A stretch of 64,000 bases of DNA from Psychroserpens luteus (GCF_015319355.1 NZ_JADILU010000006.1:248001-312000), one strand, 5' to 3'; shown: positions 36,168 to 46,289, numbered from the stretch's first letter. The notes: generated by a model not told the origin, from the sequence alone. Translations and numbers: made by a program.

Positions 36168-38693
36168 ATGCCGAAGAATTTAGTCATCGTAGAGTCACCA
36201 GCAAAAGCCAAAACCATAGAGAAATTTCTTGGTAAAGATTTCAAAGTGGAATCTAGTTTTGGTCATATTGCAGACTTACCTTCAAAAGAATTAGGAGTTG
36301 ATGTAGAAGGTGATTTTGATCCCAAATATCAAGTTTCTAAGGACAAAAAAGATGTCGTTAAAAAATTAAAAGATCTTGCTAAGAAAGCTGATATTGTTTG
36401 GTTAGCAAGTGATGAGGATCGAGAGGGTGAGGCGATTGCGTGGCATTTAGCAGAAACTTTAGGTCTAGATAAAGCAAAGACAAAACGAATCGTTTTTCAT
36501 GAGATTACGAAGAGTGCAATCTTAAAAGCAATCGAAAACCCAAGAGATATTGATTATGATTTAGTAGATGCTCAACAAGCACGTCGTGTTTTAGATAGAA
36601 TCGTAGGTTATGAATTGTCTCCTGTATTATGGAGAAAAGTAAAAGGCGGTTTATCTGCAGGACGAGTTCAATCGGTTTCTGTGCGATTAATTGTAGAAAG
36701 AGAACGACAAATCATAGATTTTAATGCCGAAGCATCTTATAGAATTGATGCAGAGTTTTCTAATGAAGACGGACAAACATTCAAAGCAAAACTTCCGAAG
36801 AACTTTAAAACTAAAGAAGAAGCTTATAAGTTTTTAGAATCTAATGCAAATGCAGATTTTAAAGTCGCAGATCTTCAGAAAAAACCAGCGAAAAAATCAC
36901 CAGCAGCACCATTTACAACATCTACATTACAACAGGAAGCCTCAAGAAAATTAGGCTATTCGGTAAGTAGAACGATGCAAAATGCACAGCGTTTATATGA
37001 AGCTGGTTTGATAACTTATATGAGAACTGATAGTGTTAATTTATCTGATGATGCTCGAAAAGGAGCAAAAGAAGAAATTGAAGATGCTTATGGTTCAAAA
37101 TTTAGTAAGTCTAGACAATATAAAGGAAAATCTAAAGGAGCTCAAGAAGCTCACGAAGCGATTAGACCAACAGACTTCAAGAAACATTCTGTAGATATTG
37201 AGCGCGACCAAGCTAAATTGTATGATTTAATTTGGAAACGTGCCATTGCATCACAAATGAGCGATGCGCAATTAGAACGTACCAATGTGAAAATTGATGC
37301 GTCAACACATAAAGAAACATTTACCGCAAATGGAGAGGTAATCACTTTTGAAGGATTTTTAAAAGTCTATTTAGAAGGTACAGATGATGAAGACACAGAG
37401 CAGGAAGGCATGTTGCCAGCAATGAAAGTCAACGAGACTTTGCTTAATAGTTATATTACTGCTACAGAGCGTTTTTCTCGTGCACCATATAGATATACAG
37501 AGGCTTCTTTGGTAAAACAATTGGAGGAGCTTGGTATTGGTCGTCCGTCAACTTATGCGCCAACAATTTCTACAATTCAGAATAGAAACTATGTAGAAAA
37601 AGGAGCTAATGAAGGTGTTGAGAGAGATTATACACAACTATTACTTCAAGATGGAAAACTGACTGATAATAAATTAACCGAAAAAGTAAATAGCGATAAA
37701 GGGAAGTTGATACCAACAGATATTGGTATGATTGTGACTGACTTTTTGGTAACTCACTTCGGAAATATCCTAGATTACAATTTTACAGCTAAGGTGGAAG
37801 CAGATTTTGATGAAATCGCAGAAGGTAAAGAGGATTGGAAAAAAATGATGAAAGAGTTTTATAAGAGCTTTCATCCTATAGTAGTTGATGTTCAGGAAAA
37901 TGCCGATAGAGAATCTGGAGAACGTATCTTAGGTAAAGATCCAAAATCAGGCAAACAAGTGAGTGTGCGTTTAGGGAAATTTGGACCAATGGTGCAAATA
38001 GGAACTGTTGACGATGAAGAGAAGCCAACTTTCGCAAGTTTATCGCCAGATCAACAGTTGACAACGATAACTTATGAAGAGGCAATGGATCTTTTTCAGT
38101 TGCCTAAAAGTTTAGGAAACTATGAAGACGAACCTATTGAGGTTAATAACGGACGTTTTGGGCCTTATGTGAAGTTTGGTAAGGCATATGTATCGCTTCC
38201 AAAAGGAACTAATCCTTTGGATGTGGAAATGGATCAGGCTATTGAGCTCATCAAAGAGAAGCAAAAAGCAGATGCTCCAATATATATGTATAAGGATTTA
38301 CCAGTTCAAAAAGGTAAAGGACGTTTTGGACCATTTATAAAATGGAACAGTATGTTTATCAATGTCAATAAAAAATATGATTGGGATAACTTATCTGATG
38401 ATGATATTGTAACATTGATTGAAGATAAGATTCAAAAAGAAATAGATAAAGTCATTCACAATTGGGAAGACGAAGGGATTCGTGTTGAGAAAGCAAGATG
38501 GGGAAGACATAATATTATTAAAGGTAAAATAAAAGTAGAGCTTCCAAAAACGGTTGATGTCACAAAGATGACCTTAGAAGAAGCTAAAGCAGAAATAGAG
38601 AAGAAAGCACCTAAGAAAAAAGCTGCTGCTAAAAAGAAAGCTCCTGCTAAGAAAAAGACTGCAACTAAAAAGAAAACCACTACTAAAAAATAG
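36168..38693 (+). CDS. topA: DNA topoisomerase I
   Basis: A type IA topoisomerase that relaxes negative supercoils, 841 residues from the ATG at 36168 (MPKNLVIVESPAKAKTIEKF). An exact TAnnTTTG box (TACATTTG, 36141-36148) lies just upstream, which favours this start over one 33 bases earlier. TOPRIM acidic residues (SDEDREGEAIAWH), the active-site region (LITYMRTDSVNLS, Tyr), and the IGRPSTYAPTISTIQ motif are present. There are no Cys zinc ribbons at the end; instead there are repeated topo-C-type segments and a Lys/Ala/Thr-rich tail that may bind DNA. Confidence 0.97.
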   Translation: MPKNLVIVESPAKAKTIEKFLGKDFKVESSFGHIADLPSKELGVDVEGDFDPKYQVSKDKKDVVKKLKDLAKKADIVWLASDEDREGEAIAWHLAETLGLDKAKTKRIVFHEITKSAILKAIENPRDIDYDLVDAQQARRVLDRIVGYELSPVLWRKVKGGLSAGRVQSVSVRLIVERERQIIDFNAEASYRIDAEFSNEDGQTFKAKLPKNFKTKEEAYKFLESNANADFKVADLQKKPAKKSPAAPFTTSTLQQEASRKLGYSVSRTMQNAQRLYEAGLITYMRTDSVNLSDDARKGAKEEIEDAYGSKFSKSRQYKGKSKGAQEAHEAIRPTDFKKHSVDIERDQAKLYDLIWKRAIASQMSDAQLERTNVKIDASTHKETFTANGEVITFEGFLKVYLEGTDDEDTEQEGMLPAMKVNETLLNSYITATERFSRAPYRYTEASLVKQLEELGIGRPSTYAPTISTIQNRNYVEKGANEGVERDYTQLLLQDGKLTDNKLTEKVNSDKGKLIPTDIGMIVTDFLVTHFGNILDYNFTAKVEADFDEIAEGKEDWKKMMKEFYKSFHPIVVDVQENADRESGERILGKDPKSGKQVSVRLGKFGPMVQIGTVDDEEKPTFASLSPDQQLTTITYEEAMDLFQLPKSLGNYEDEPIEVNNGRFGPYVKFGKAYVSLPKGTNPLDVEMDQAIELIKEKQKADAPIYMYKDLPVQKGKGRFGPFIKWNSMFINVNKKYDWDNLSDDDIVTLIEDKIQKEIDKVIHNWEDEGIRVEKARWGRHNIIKGKIKVELPKTVDVTKMTLEEAKAEIEKKAPKKKAAAKKKAPAKKKTATKKKTTTKK

Positions 38694-38699
38694 TAACTC

Positions 38700-39866
38700 A
38701 TGAATTTTAATTTTTTGTCTCCTGTCTCTGATACGGTTTTAGCTCATAACGAGTTATTAGCTGAGCAAGCTCTAGGTAAAAAAATAAAAATACATTCTGC
38801 TCAAAACGGAATTCCTGATCTAGATGGTGTTAAAATGGCTATCATAGGCGTTCAGGAAAACCGTAATGATGTTAATTACATGGGTGAGGAGTTAAACTTT
38901 GATACCATTAGAACGTCATTGTACGCATTGTTTCCAGGGAATTGGCATACTACAATTGCCGATTTAGGTGATATTCCTGCTGGTGCAACATTAGAAGACA
39001 CATATTATGCGTTACGTACTATTATTTCAGTTTTAATAGAACGTAAAGTGATACCTATTATAATAGGAGGTAGTCAGGATTTGACGTACGCTAATTATCG
39101 TGCGTATGATACGATGGCACCTATGATTAATATCGTTAATGTAGATTCTAATTTTGATCTTGGCGATGCTTCCGTAGAAATGAAAAATAATAGTTTCCTC
39201 GGAAAAGTGATTTTAGAACAACCTTATAATCTATTTAATTACTCTGTTATAGGTTATCAAACCTATTTTAATTCTCAAGAAGAAATTGATTTGATGGAGA
39301 AGCTTTATTTTGAAGCTTATCGTCTAGGAGAGGTTACTCACGCTATTAGTATGGTGGAACCAGTAATGAGAGATGCACATATTGTGACGATGGATTTAAA
39401 ATCTGTTAGAGCTGCTGAAGTAGGTGCTAAACAAAAATTTTCTCCAAACGGTTTTGACGGTAAGGAGATTTGTTCTATTTCCAGATATGCAGGTATAAGC
39501 AATAAAGTGTCTTCATTTGGTATTTATGAATTTAAATCTACCAATGAATTAGATGCGACACCTATGTTGATATCTCAAATCATTTGGTATTTTATTGAAG
39601 GAGTCAATTGTAGAGTCAATGATGATGATTTTGAGAATGAAAATAATTATCAAAAGTATAATGTACTTATTGAAGATGATGAACTTATTTTTTACAAAAG
39701 TATAAAAACGGGACGTTGGTGGATAGAAATTCCTTTTTTACCAAATGTTAATAATAAATTAAAAAAGCATACGTTATTACCTTGCACGCATGATGATTAT
39801 AAAGAGGCAAGTCACGGTAAAATACCAGAACGTTGGTATAAAGCGTATAAAAAGAATAGTTTTTAG
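38700..39866 (+). CDS. Arginase/formimidoylglutamase-fold protein with degraded metal site
   Basis: A 388-residue ureohydrolase-fold protein. The three metal motifs can be located but are altered: GGDHS reads GGSQD, DAHxD reads DSNFD, and the SxDxD motif reads TMDLK. Three of the six usual Mn ligands (two His, one Asp) are thus replaced, so arginase-type hydrolysis is unlikely. The first motif lies in VIPIIIGGSQDLTYA, the last in VTMDLKSVRAAEVG. It is 6 bases after topA and directly precedes gldK, an arrangement I recall from Flavobacteriia, which hints at a structural role related to gliding or T9SS. That role is inference. Confidence 0.85.
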   Translation: MNFNFLSPVSDTVLAHNELLAEQALGKKIKIHSAQNGIPDLDGVKMAIIGVQENRNDVNYMGEELNFDTIRTSLYALFPGNWHTTIADLGDIPAGATLEDTYYALRTIISVLIERKVIPIIIGGSQDLTYANYRAYDTMAPMINIVNVDSNFDLGDASVEMKNNSFLGKVILEQPYNLFNYSVIGYQTYFNSQEEIDLMEKLYFEAYRLGEVTHAISMVEPVMRDAHIVTMDLKSVRAAEVGAKQKFSPNGFDGKEICSISRYAGISNKVSSFGIYEFKSTNELDATPMLISQIIWYFIEGVNCRVNDDDFENENNYQKYNVLIEDDELIFYKSIKTGRWWIEIPFLPNVNNKLKKHTLLPCTHDDYKEASHGKIPERWYKAYKKNSF

Positions 39867-39885
39867 TATCTTTATACATTAATAT

Positions 39886-39920
39886 TTAACATTTCTTTAA
39901 TCGACGAAATGTTAACTTTT
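39886..39920 (+). terminator. Hairpin terminator after the arginase-like gene
   Basis: Arms ttaacatttc (39886-39895) and gaaatgttaa (39906-39915) form a perfect 10-base stem with a 10-base loop, followed by CTTTTT. It separates the topA unit from the gld operon. Confidence 0.75.
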
Positions 39921-39952
39921 TGGGATAAAGTGCAAAAAAGATTAAAAAAAAA

Positions 39953-39983
39953 TTGGATTTTACAATATATATAAATATGTTTA
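39953..39983 (+). promoter_or_regulatory. Probable promoter of the gldKLMN operon
   Basis: TTG (39953-39955), 20-base spacer, TATGTTTA (39976-39983), one base off TAnnTTTG. A start near 39990 leaves a leader of about 60 bases before gldK. Confidence 0.6.
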
Positions 39984-40052
39984 CATCCTCAAAATTGTTA
40001 AGCACAAGAATTAACACATAATTACAACTAAATAATTTAACCTCAAGTTTCT

Positions 40053-41423
40053 ATGAATATTAAGAAGTTTGCCTTATTAACAACTGTTTTAGCCCTAATG
40101 GTTAGCTGTAACTCTGGTGACAGAGGACAACTCGTAGGCGTTAAAGGAAAGAAGTGGCACCCAGAAAAACCTTATGGTATGACACTTGTACCAGGTGGTG
40201 CATTTATAATGGGAAAATCTGATGATGATTTAGCAGGAGTAGAAGATGCTCCAACTAGAACTGTAACAGTAAGAGCCTTTTATATGGACGAAACCGAAAT
40301 CACTAATAGTGAATATCGTCAATTCGTAGAATGGGTAAGAGACTCTACACTAAGAACTAAATTGGCAATTTTAGCTGATGAAATTGGTGAAACTCCTGGA
40401 AATGGTGGTATTGGAGAATTTGCATTTAATGATGCAGATCCAGAAAACATGACCGTTTACGAAAAGTATATGGATAACAACTATAGTGGCCTTGGACCTA
40501 CAGGCTATGAAGGTAGAAAATTAAACAAAGATGTTGATTTGATTTTTGATACTGCAGATTATCCAGATGAATACTATGCTGAAGTAATGGATACAATGCA
40601 TCTTCCAATTGAAGAATCTTACAATGGTCAACGTACTTGGGATGTTAAGAAATTTAAATTCCAGTATAAGTACATGGATATTCAAAAAGCTGCTAAGAAT
40701 AGAGATTTGAAGCGTAGTGATGCTATCATAACAGAAGAAGTAGTTGTTTATCCAGATACAACTGCTTGGATTAGAGATTTCTCTTATTCATATAATGAGC
40801 CAATGCACAATGATTATTTCTGGCATGACGCTTATGGAGAATATCCAGTAGTAGGTGTGTCTTGGAAACAAGCTAAAGCATTTTGTCAATGGAGAACATT
40901 ATATCATAACGCTTATAGAAAATCAAAAGGAAGACATTTTGTGAATTCTTATAGATTACCATCAGAAGCAGAATGGGAATATGCTGCTAGAGGTGGTCTT
41001 CAGGGAGCAACGTATCCTTGGGGTGGACCATATGCTAAGAATGATAGAGGATGCTTTATGGCAAACTTTAAACCATTACGTGGTGATTATGCAGCAGATC
41101 AAGCTTTATATACAGTAGAGGCTGATGCTTACGAACCAAACGATTTCAACCTTTATAATATGGCTGGTAACGTTTCAGAATGGGTACAAGGATCTTATGA
41201 TGCTGCTTCATATGAGTATATGGCATCATTTAATCCAAATGTGAACAATCCAGATAACGAACGTAAAGTTGTTCGTGGAGGTTCTTGGAAAGATGTGGCA
41301 TACTTCTTACAAGTAAGTTCTAGAGATTACGAATATGCAGATTCTGCAAGAAGCTACATTGGCTTTAGAACCGTTCAAGATTACATGGGGACTGAGGTAA
41401 CTAAGAACGCTGCAACAAACTAA
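40053..41423 (+). CDS. gldK: Gliding motility / type IX secretion lipoprotein GldK
   Basis: Outer-membrane lipoprotein that forms the periplasmic ring of the type IX secretion system with GldN. The 456-residue product has a lipobox (ALMVSC, Cys19) and a formylglycine-generating-enzyme/SUMF1 fold: YGMTLVPGGAFIMGKSDDD, VRAFYMDETEITNSEYRQFV, NSYRLPSEAEWEYAARGG, NLYNMAGNVSEWV and VRGGSWKD. Catalytic Cys residues of true FGE are not evident, as is usual for GldK. First gene of gldKLMN. Confidence 0.98.
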   Translation: MNIKKFALLTTVLALMVSCNSGDRGQLVGVKGKKWHPEKPYGMTLVPGGAFIMGKSDDDLAGVEDAPTRTVTVRAFYMDETEITNSEYRQFVEWVRDSTLRTKLAILADEIGETPGNGGIGEFAFNDADPENMTVYEKYMDNNYSGLGPTGYEGRKLNKDVDLIFDTADYPDEYYAEVMDTMHLPIEESYNGQRTWDVKKFKFQYKYMDIQKAAKNRDLKRSDAIITEEVVVYPDTTAWIRDFSYSYNEPMHNDYFWHDAYGEYPVVGVSWKQAKAFCQWRTLYHNAYRKSKGRHFVNSYRLPSEAEWEYAARGGLQGATYPWGGPYAKNDRGCFMANFKPLRGDYAADQALYTVEADAYEPNDFNLYNMAGNVSEWVQGSYDAASYEYMASFNPNVNNPDNERKVVRGGSWKDVAYFLQVSSRDYEYADSARSYIGFRTVQDYMGTEVTKNAATN

Positions 41424-41505
41424 ACAACAAGTAAATAATTAACAACTAAACTAAATATTAATCAACTTAAGTTTACAACTGACTTAAAAAACTAAAAAGA
41501 AAATT

Positions 41506-42138
41506 ATGGCACAGAAAAAATTATCTACAATGAATATGGTCTACGGACTAGGAGCTGCAATCGTTATTATTGGAGCATTATTTAAAATTCAACACTGGCC
41601 TTATGGATCATTAATCCTAACAATAGGTATGATTGTAGAAGCTATAGTATTTACAATTTCAGCTTTTGAAAAGCAAGGTAATGATTTAGATTGGTCTCTT
41701 GTATATCCTGAGTTAGCTGGTGGTCAGTCTTTAGCTGGTAAAAAGAAAGTTGAAGCACCTAAAGATGCTGAAGGTTTATTATCTAAAAAATTAGACAACT
41801 TATTAAAAGATGCTAAAATTGATGGAGAATTAATGGCAAGCTTAGGGAACAGTATCAAGAATTTTGAAGGTGCTGCAAAAGGAATTAGCCCAACTGTTGA
41901 TGCTATGGCATCTCAAAAGAAATATGGTGAAGAAATGTCTTTAGCTGCTGCTCAAATGGAGTCTTTAAATAGTCTTTATAAAGTACAAATGGAAAGCGCT
42001 AGTCGTCAAGCGACAATCAACGAAGAGTCTGTTGTTAACGCTGAGAAATTAAAAGAACAAATGAAATCATTAGCTTCTAACTTATCATCATTAAATGGTG
42101 TTTATGGAGGAATGTTAACAGCAATGAATAAAAACTAA
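41506..42138 (+). CDS. gldL: T9SS motor inner-membrane protein GldL
   Basis: GldL forms, with GldM, the proton-driven rotary motor powering T9SS and gliding. The 210-residue protein has two N-terminal membrane helices (MVYGLGAAIVIIGALFKI and LILTIGMIVEAIVFTISAF), the second containing the Glu (VEAIVF) expected to take part in proton flow. A long cytoplasmic coiled-coil region follows. It is 82 bases after gldK and 47 before gldM. Confidence 0.98.
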   Translation: MAQKKLSTMNMVYGLGAAIVIIGALFKIQHWPYGSLILTIGMIVEAIVFTISAFEKQGNDLDWSLVYPELAGGQSLAGKKKVEAPKDAEGLLSKKLDNLLKDAKIDGELMASLGNSIKNFEGAAKGISPTVDAMASQKKYGEEMSLAAAQMESLNSLYKVQMESASRQATINEESVVNAEKLKEQMKSLASNLSSLNGVYGGMLTAMNKN

Positions 42139-42185
42139 TTAGTTTTTTTAACTATAATATTAACAACTAAAAAAGACTAATTAAC

Positions 42186-43745
42186 ATGGCAGGAGGAAAA
42201 CAGTCCGCAAGACAAAAAATGATTAACCTAATGTATTTGGTGTTCATTGCAATGATCGCAATGACCATGTCAAAAGAAGTATTATCTGCTTTTGGCTTAA
42301 TGAATGCAAAGTTTGTCAGAGCAAATGAACTAGCTACATCATCTAACATGGGAATGCTAGAAGGTTTAGCATTAAAGGCAGAGGAAAAACCGGAAGAATT
42401 TAGAGTTGCATCTAATAATGCTACTCAAATAAATACAATATCAGAAGGCTTTTTTAAATATCTTGATTCTCAGAAAGCACTTATTCTTGAAAAAGGAAAG
42501 TTTGAAAGAGAAGAAAACGGAGATCTTCCTTCAGAAGAGATGGACAAAGGTGATTTTTTAGATGAATACTGGTTTACTGGTGATCGTTTAACTAAAGCTG
42601 GAGAAGCTTTTATGGAACGTTTGAATAAGTATAAAGCAGATGTAAAAGCTATACTAGGTGATGACATCAAGTATGAAACAGCAATCGCTAACTTTGATAA
42701 GCGTTTTGATACGAATGAAGTCGTAAATAATGATGGAAAGAAGCAACAATGGTTAGATTATCATTTTCAAGGTTTTCCAGCAATTGCATCTTACACTAAA
42801 ATAACAGCAATGCAAAATGATGTAAAAGCTACAGAAACAAATATGTATAATTTGTTTTTAGGTAATACATTAGATGCAGCAGTTTCTCTTAAAAACTATA
42901 CTGCAATCGTAATTGCAGATAAGTCTGCATTTTTCGCAGGTGAGAAATTTCAAGGTAAAGTAGTATTAGGTAAATATGCTAATGTTACTCCAACAGGTTT
43001 AAGCATTGGAGGTCAATCTATAGATTTAAATAATGCAATTGATTCTACTGGAGCTGCACGTCTTGACTTTAATGTCGGTGGTGTTGGTGAACAGGAGATT
43101 AAAGGTACATTCACGTTTTTAGAAGATGGTAAGCCATTAGAAATTCCTATTAAAGGAAACTATGTGGTAGTACCTCGTCCAAACTCTGCAACGATTTCTG
43201 CAGATAAGATGAACGTTGTATATCGTGGTGTTGTTAATCCAATGACAATTTCTTTTGCTGGTGTACCTGATAACAAAGTAAGAGCAACTGGTGCTGGATT
43301 AAAATCTGCATCTGGTATGGGTAAATATACTATGGTTCCTACGTCTGGTCGTGAAGTTACGATTAGTGTAAGTGCTACTTTAGATGACGGTTCAAACGTA
43401 AATGATAAAGCAGTATTCAGAATTAAAGATATTCCTAAGCCTGCTGGTCAAATGGCAGGTAAGAGTGATCCTAAATTACCGAGAAACAATGTTGCTGTAG
43501 GTAAAGTTGAGGCAGTCCTAGAAGATTTTGATTTTGATTTACCACTAACAGTAACAGGTTTTAAAATGAAAGTAGAGGGTAAGCCTTCTGTAGTATGTTC
43601 TGGAAATAGATTAAATGGTGCTGCAAAATCTGCTTTAGCTAGTGCTAAGCGTGGTTCTCAAGTTCAAATTTTTGATATTAAATCAAGAAGTAATGGACCT
43701 GCAATCAAACCAGCATCACCAATTATTATTACTTTAACGAACTAA
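42186..43745 (+). CDS. gldM: T9SS motor protein GldM
   Basis: A bitopic inner-membrane protein spanning the periplasm, 519 residues. It starts MAGGKQSARQKMINLMYLVF with the single helix (MINLMYLVFIAMIAMTMSKEVL) characteristic of GldM. The large periplasmic part ends in repeated beta domains (KVVLGKYANVTPTGLSIGG; VVYRGVVNPMTISFAGV; VTGFKMKVEGKPSVVCSG). It contacts the GldK/N ring and transmits motor torque. Full length. Confidence 0.98.
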   Translation: MAGGKQSARQKMINLMYLVFIAMIAMTMSKEVLSAFGLMNAKFVRANELATSSNMGMLEGLALKAEEKPEEFRVASNNATQINTISEGFFKYLDSQKALILEKGKFEREENGDLPSEEMDKGDFLDEYWFTGDRLTKAGEAFMERLNKYKADVKAILGDDIKYETAIANFDKRFDTNEVVNNDGKKQQWLDYHFQGFPAIASYTKITAMQNDVKATETNMYNLFLGNTLDAAVSLKNYTAIVIADKSAFFAGEKFQGKVVLGKYANVTPTGLSIGGQSIDLNNAIDSTGAARLDFNVGGVGEQEIKGTFTFLEDGKPLEIPIKGNYVVVPRPNSATISADKMNVVYRGVVNPMTISFAGVPDNKVRATGAGLKSASGMGKYTMVPTSGREVTISVSATLDDGSNVNDKAVFRIKDIPKPAGQMAGKSDPKLPRNNVAVGKVEAVLEDFDFDLPLTVTGFKMKVEGKPSVVCSGNRLNGAAKSALASAKRGSQVQIFDIKSRSNGPAIKPASPIIITLTN

Positions 43746-43780
43746 TTCTCTATTATATAACCCAAATTAAAATTAGAAAG

Positions 43781-44680
43781 ATGAATTATAAATTTTTATT
43801 ATCAATTGTTACCACAGTTTGTATCACATCTAGTATGTTTTCTCAAGCTAACATTTTAAATGCCAAAAATCCTGGAGAGGTTGGTGTTAAAACTGAAGCG
43901 CAATTAGCATTAGATTATGACAAACCATTAGAGTATGGTTATGTTGATGATAGAGACATTTTGTTTTCAAAAATGACTTGGGAAAAAGTTGTTTTAGATG
44001 AACGTGTTAATTTTCCATTATACTTTCCTGTAGACACCAATAATATTGGTAAAGAAAGACGCTCTTTATATCATACATTGATTAAAGCAGTAAGAGATGG
44101 GAAAATAACAAATGTGTATAATGATTCTTATTTTTCTCAAAAAAGAACACAAAAGGAACTTCAAGACATTACAACTAAAATTGATACTTTAGATATTGGT
44201 TACGATCAATTAAATGCAGATGGTTTTGTAGATCCTGAGTATATCACAACAACTACTATTGAAGCTTATCATATTAGTGCTTATTTAATTAAAGGCCTTT
44301 GGTATTTCGATAAACGTCATGGAGAATTAAAATATAGAATTCTCGGTATTGCACCAGCAGCACCAGATGTTAACTTTTTAGATTCTGAAGATGAGGCTCA
44401 AAAAATGCCTAATGCATTATTTTGGGTATTCTATCCAGAGGCTAGAGAAGTTTTACATGAAGGTAAAGCGTTTAACAACAAAAACAGTGCTATGCCATTG
44501 ACTTTTGATCACTTGTTAAATTCTAGACGTTTTAATGGTTACATGTACAAAGAAGAAAATGTATATGGTGATAGAGAAGTTAAAGATTACGTCGCAGATA
44601 ATGCGTTAATGCAACTTTTAGAATCAGATCGTATTAAAGAGAAGATTCGTAACTTCGAACAAGACATGTGGTCTTACTAA
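43781..44680 (+). CDS. gldN: T9SS ring protein GldN
   Basis: Periplasmic partner of GldK, 299 residues. Signal peptide (LLSIVTTVCITSSMFSQA), then the family core: DRDILFSKMTWEKVVLDERVNFPLYFP, YHISAYLIKGLWYFDKRHGELKYRILGIAP, ALFWVFYPEAREVL and FDHLLNSRRFNGYMYKEENVY. Last gene of the gld operon; a hairpin terminator follows 20 bases downstream. Confidence 0.98.
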   Translation: MNYKFLLSIVTTVCITSSMFSQANILNAKNPGEVGVKTEAQLALDYDKPLEYGYVDDRDILFSKMTWEKVVLDERVNFPLYFPVDTNNIGKERRSLYHTLIKAVRDGKITNVYNDSYFSQKRTQKELQDITTKIDTLDIGYDQLNADGFVDPEYITTTTIEAYHISAYLIKGLWYFDKRHGELKYRILGIAPAAPDVNFLDSEDEAQKMPNALFWVFYPEAREVLHEGKAFNNKNSAMPLTFDHLLNSRRFNGYMYKEENVYGDREVKDYVADNALMQLLESDRIKEKIRNFEQDMWSY

Positions 44681-44700
44681 GAAAAACATAAATTATATAA

Positions 44701-44731
44701 AAATGCTCACTTTTAAAGTGAGCATTTTTTG
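44701..44731 (+). terminator. Terminator of the gldKLMN operon
   Basis: Ten-base perfect stem (aaatgctcac / gtgagcattt) with a 7-base TTTTAAA loop, followed by TTT and TGTTTT on the plus strand. Confidence 0.9.
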
Positions 44732-44821
44732 TTTTATGACTTCGGAAATTCGAAACTTTTAACAAAAGTCAAATTATTCTTATGAGTTCTTCTTTACATT
44801 TGTAATTAAATTGATAAAACT

Positions 44822-45868
44822 GTGAAACAAGTAGATTATATCATAGTAGGTAATGGATTAGCAGGTATTGCTTTTTGTGAGCAATTGAGAAATGCTAACA
44901 AAGATTTTGTTGTTTTTGATAATAACTCACAACAATCATCAAGTGTTGCAGCAGGATTATACAATCCTGTAACTTTAAAGCGGTTTACTAAAGTTTGGAA
45001 TGCTAAAGAACAGTTAATCTTAGCAATGCCAAAATATAAAGTACTTGAGCAATTACTAAATGTAAAGTTAGATTATCAATTACCTGTATATAGAAGATTC
45101 ATGTCGGTTGAAGAGCAGAATGATTGGTTCTCAGCTTCAGATAAACCGGTCTTAGAAGACTTCTTATCCACTAATTTGGTTAAGAATACTAATGCTGTTA
45201 TAAATGCAGATTTCGGTTTTGGAGAGGTGTTGCATTCAGGTAGAGTTAATACTTCGCAACTTGTGAAGTTGTATAGAAATTATCTTCTTGAAAACGATAA
45301 ACTCGAAGGTGAGGAATTTCAGTATGAATTATTGGAAATAGAGCAAGAGTATGTTCAGTATAAAGACATAAAAGCAAAACATATTGTGTTTGCTGAAGGC
45401 TTTGGGGTTACTAAAAACCCATTTTTCAGTCATTTACCACTTAATGGTACAAAAGGAGAAATGCTAACCATAGAAGCTTCAGATTTAAAGATGGATTTTA
45501 TTATGAAATCATCTGTGTTTATTGTTCCGTTAGGAAAGAATTTGTTTTGGATTGGTGCTACTTATGAGAGAGAAGATAAGACTCATAATATTACTGAAAA
45601 TGCAAAGGATCAATTAGTAGATAAATTAAAACAGATTATCAAATGCGATTTTAAAATCGTAAAACAAGTTGCAGGTATAAGACCAACAACAAAAGATAGG
45701 CGACCTTTGGTTGGATCACATTGCGATTATAAAAATGTTCATGTACTAAATGGATTAGGAACGCGAGGTGTTATGATTTCTCCATATGTTGCTGAGCAAT
45801 TATTCAATCATATTGAAAAAGGAGAATTATTAGATCCAGAAATAGATATTAAAAGAATTAAAAATTAG
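44822..45868 (+). CDS. FAD-dependent oxidoreductase, DAO family
   Basis: A 348-residue flavoprotein with GTG start at 44822 and a Rossmann dinucleotide motif immediately after (YIIVGNGLAGIAFCEQL). SSVAAGLYNPVTLKRFTK near residue 40 and a C-terminal TKDRRPLVGSHCDYKNVHVLNGLGTRG suit the D-amino-acid-oxidase/glycine-oxidase superfamily. A TACATTTG box at 44795-44802 should be its -7 element. Substrate cannot be inferred; family members in Bacteroidota are annotated only as FAD-binding oxidoreductases. Confidence 0.88.
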   Translation: MKQVDYIIVGNGLAGIAFCEQLRNANKDFVVFDNNSQQSSSVAAGLYNPVTLKRFTKVWNAKEQLILAMPKYKVLEQLLNVKLDYQLPVYRRFMSVEEQNDWFSASDKPVLEDFLSTNLVKNTNAVINADFGFGEVLHSGRVNTSQLVKLYRNYLLENDKLEGEEFQYELLEIEQEYVQYKDIKAKHIVFAEGFGVTKNPFFSHLPLNGTKGEMLTIEASDLKMDFIMKSSVFIVPLGKNLFWIGATYEREDKTHNITENAKDQLVDKLKQIIKCDFKIVKQVAGIRPTTKDRRPLVGSHCDYKNVHVLNGLGTRGVMISPYVAEQLFNHIEKGELLDPEIDIKRIKN

Positions 45869-45908
45869 AAGTACAGCCAATTTCCGAAGTTGAAATTTAA
45901 AACAGACC

Positions 45909-46289
45909 TTATTTTTTTACCAATTTTTTGTCGTAATTCACAAACATATTAATCCAAATATTTCTTGAAAGACGCATGATGATTGGTCCAAATACTAATA
46001 AAGTTATTACAATAGCTATGAAAGCGGTCAATAAAGATGATTCAAAGCCTAAAAAACTAATCAAAAAAGCAGGAACAGCAAATGCAATTCCAACGCCATA
46101 ACTCACATACATAGATCCATAGAAAAATGAAGGTTCAAGGCGGTATTTAAAATTACAATGAGAACAATTATCATTAATTTTTAATACATCACTAAGCACA
46201 TAAGGGTTTTTAGTTTTATACATAGATTCCTGTTGACATTTTGGACAAGTTCCCGTAAAAATGCTATAAATTTTAGTGCCTTTTAACAT
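45909..46289 (-). CDS. DUF983 membrane protein with zinc-ribbon-like N-terminus
   Basis: A 126-residue protein: an N-terminal Cys4 cluster (GTCPKCQQESM and DNCSHCNFKYRLEPSFF) that should bind zinc, then two hydrophobic hairpins (VSYGVGIAFAVPAFLISFLGF and LLTAFIAIVITLLVFGPIIM). This is the DUF983 layout. Function unknown. It converges with the oxidoreductase gene and diverges from the ABC-F gene. Confidence 0.9.
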   Translation of the reverse strand: MLKGTKIYSIFTGTCPKCQQESMYKTKNPYVLSDVLKINDNCSHCNFKYRLEPSFFYGSMYVSYGVGIAFAVPAFLISFLGFESSLLTAFIAIVITLLVFGPIIMRLSRNIWINMFVNYDKKLVKK

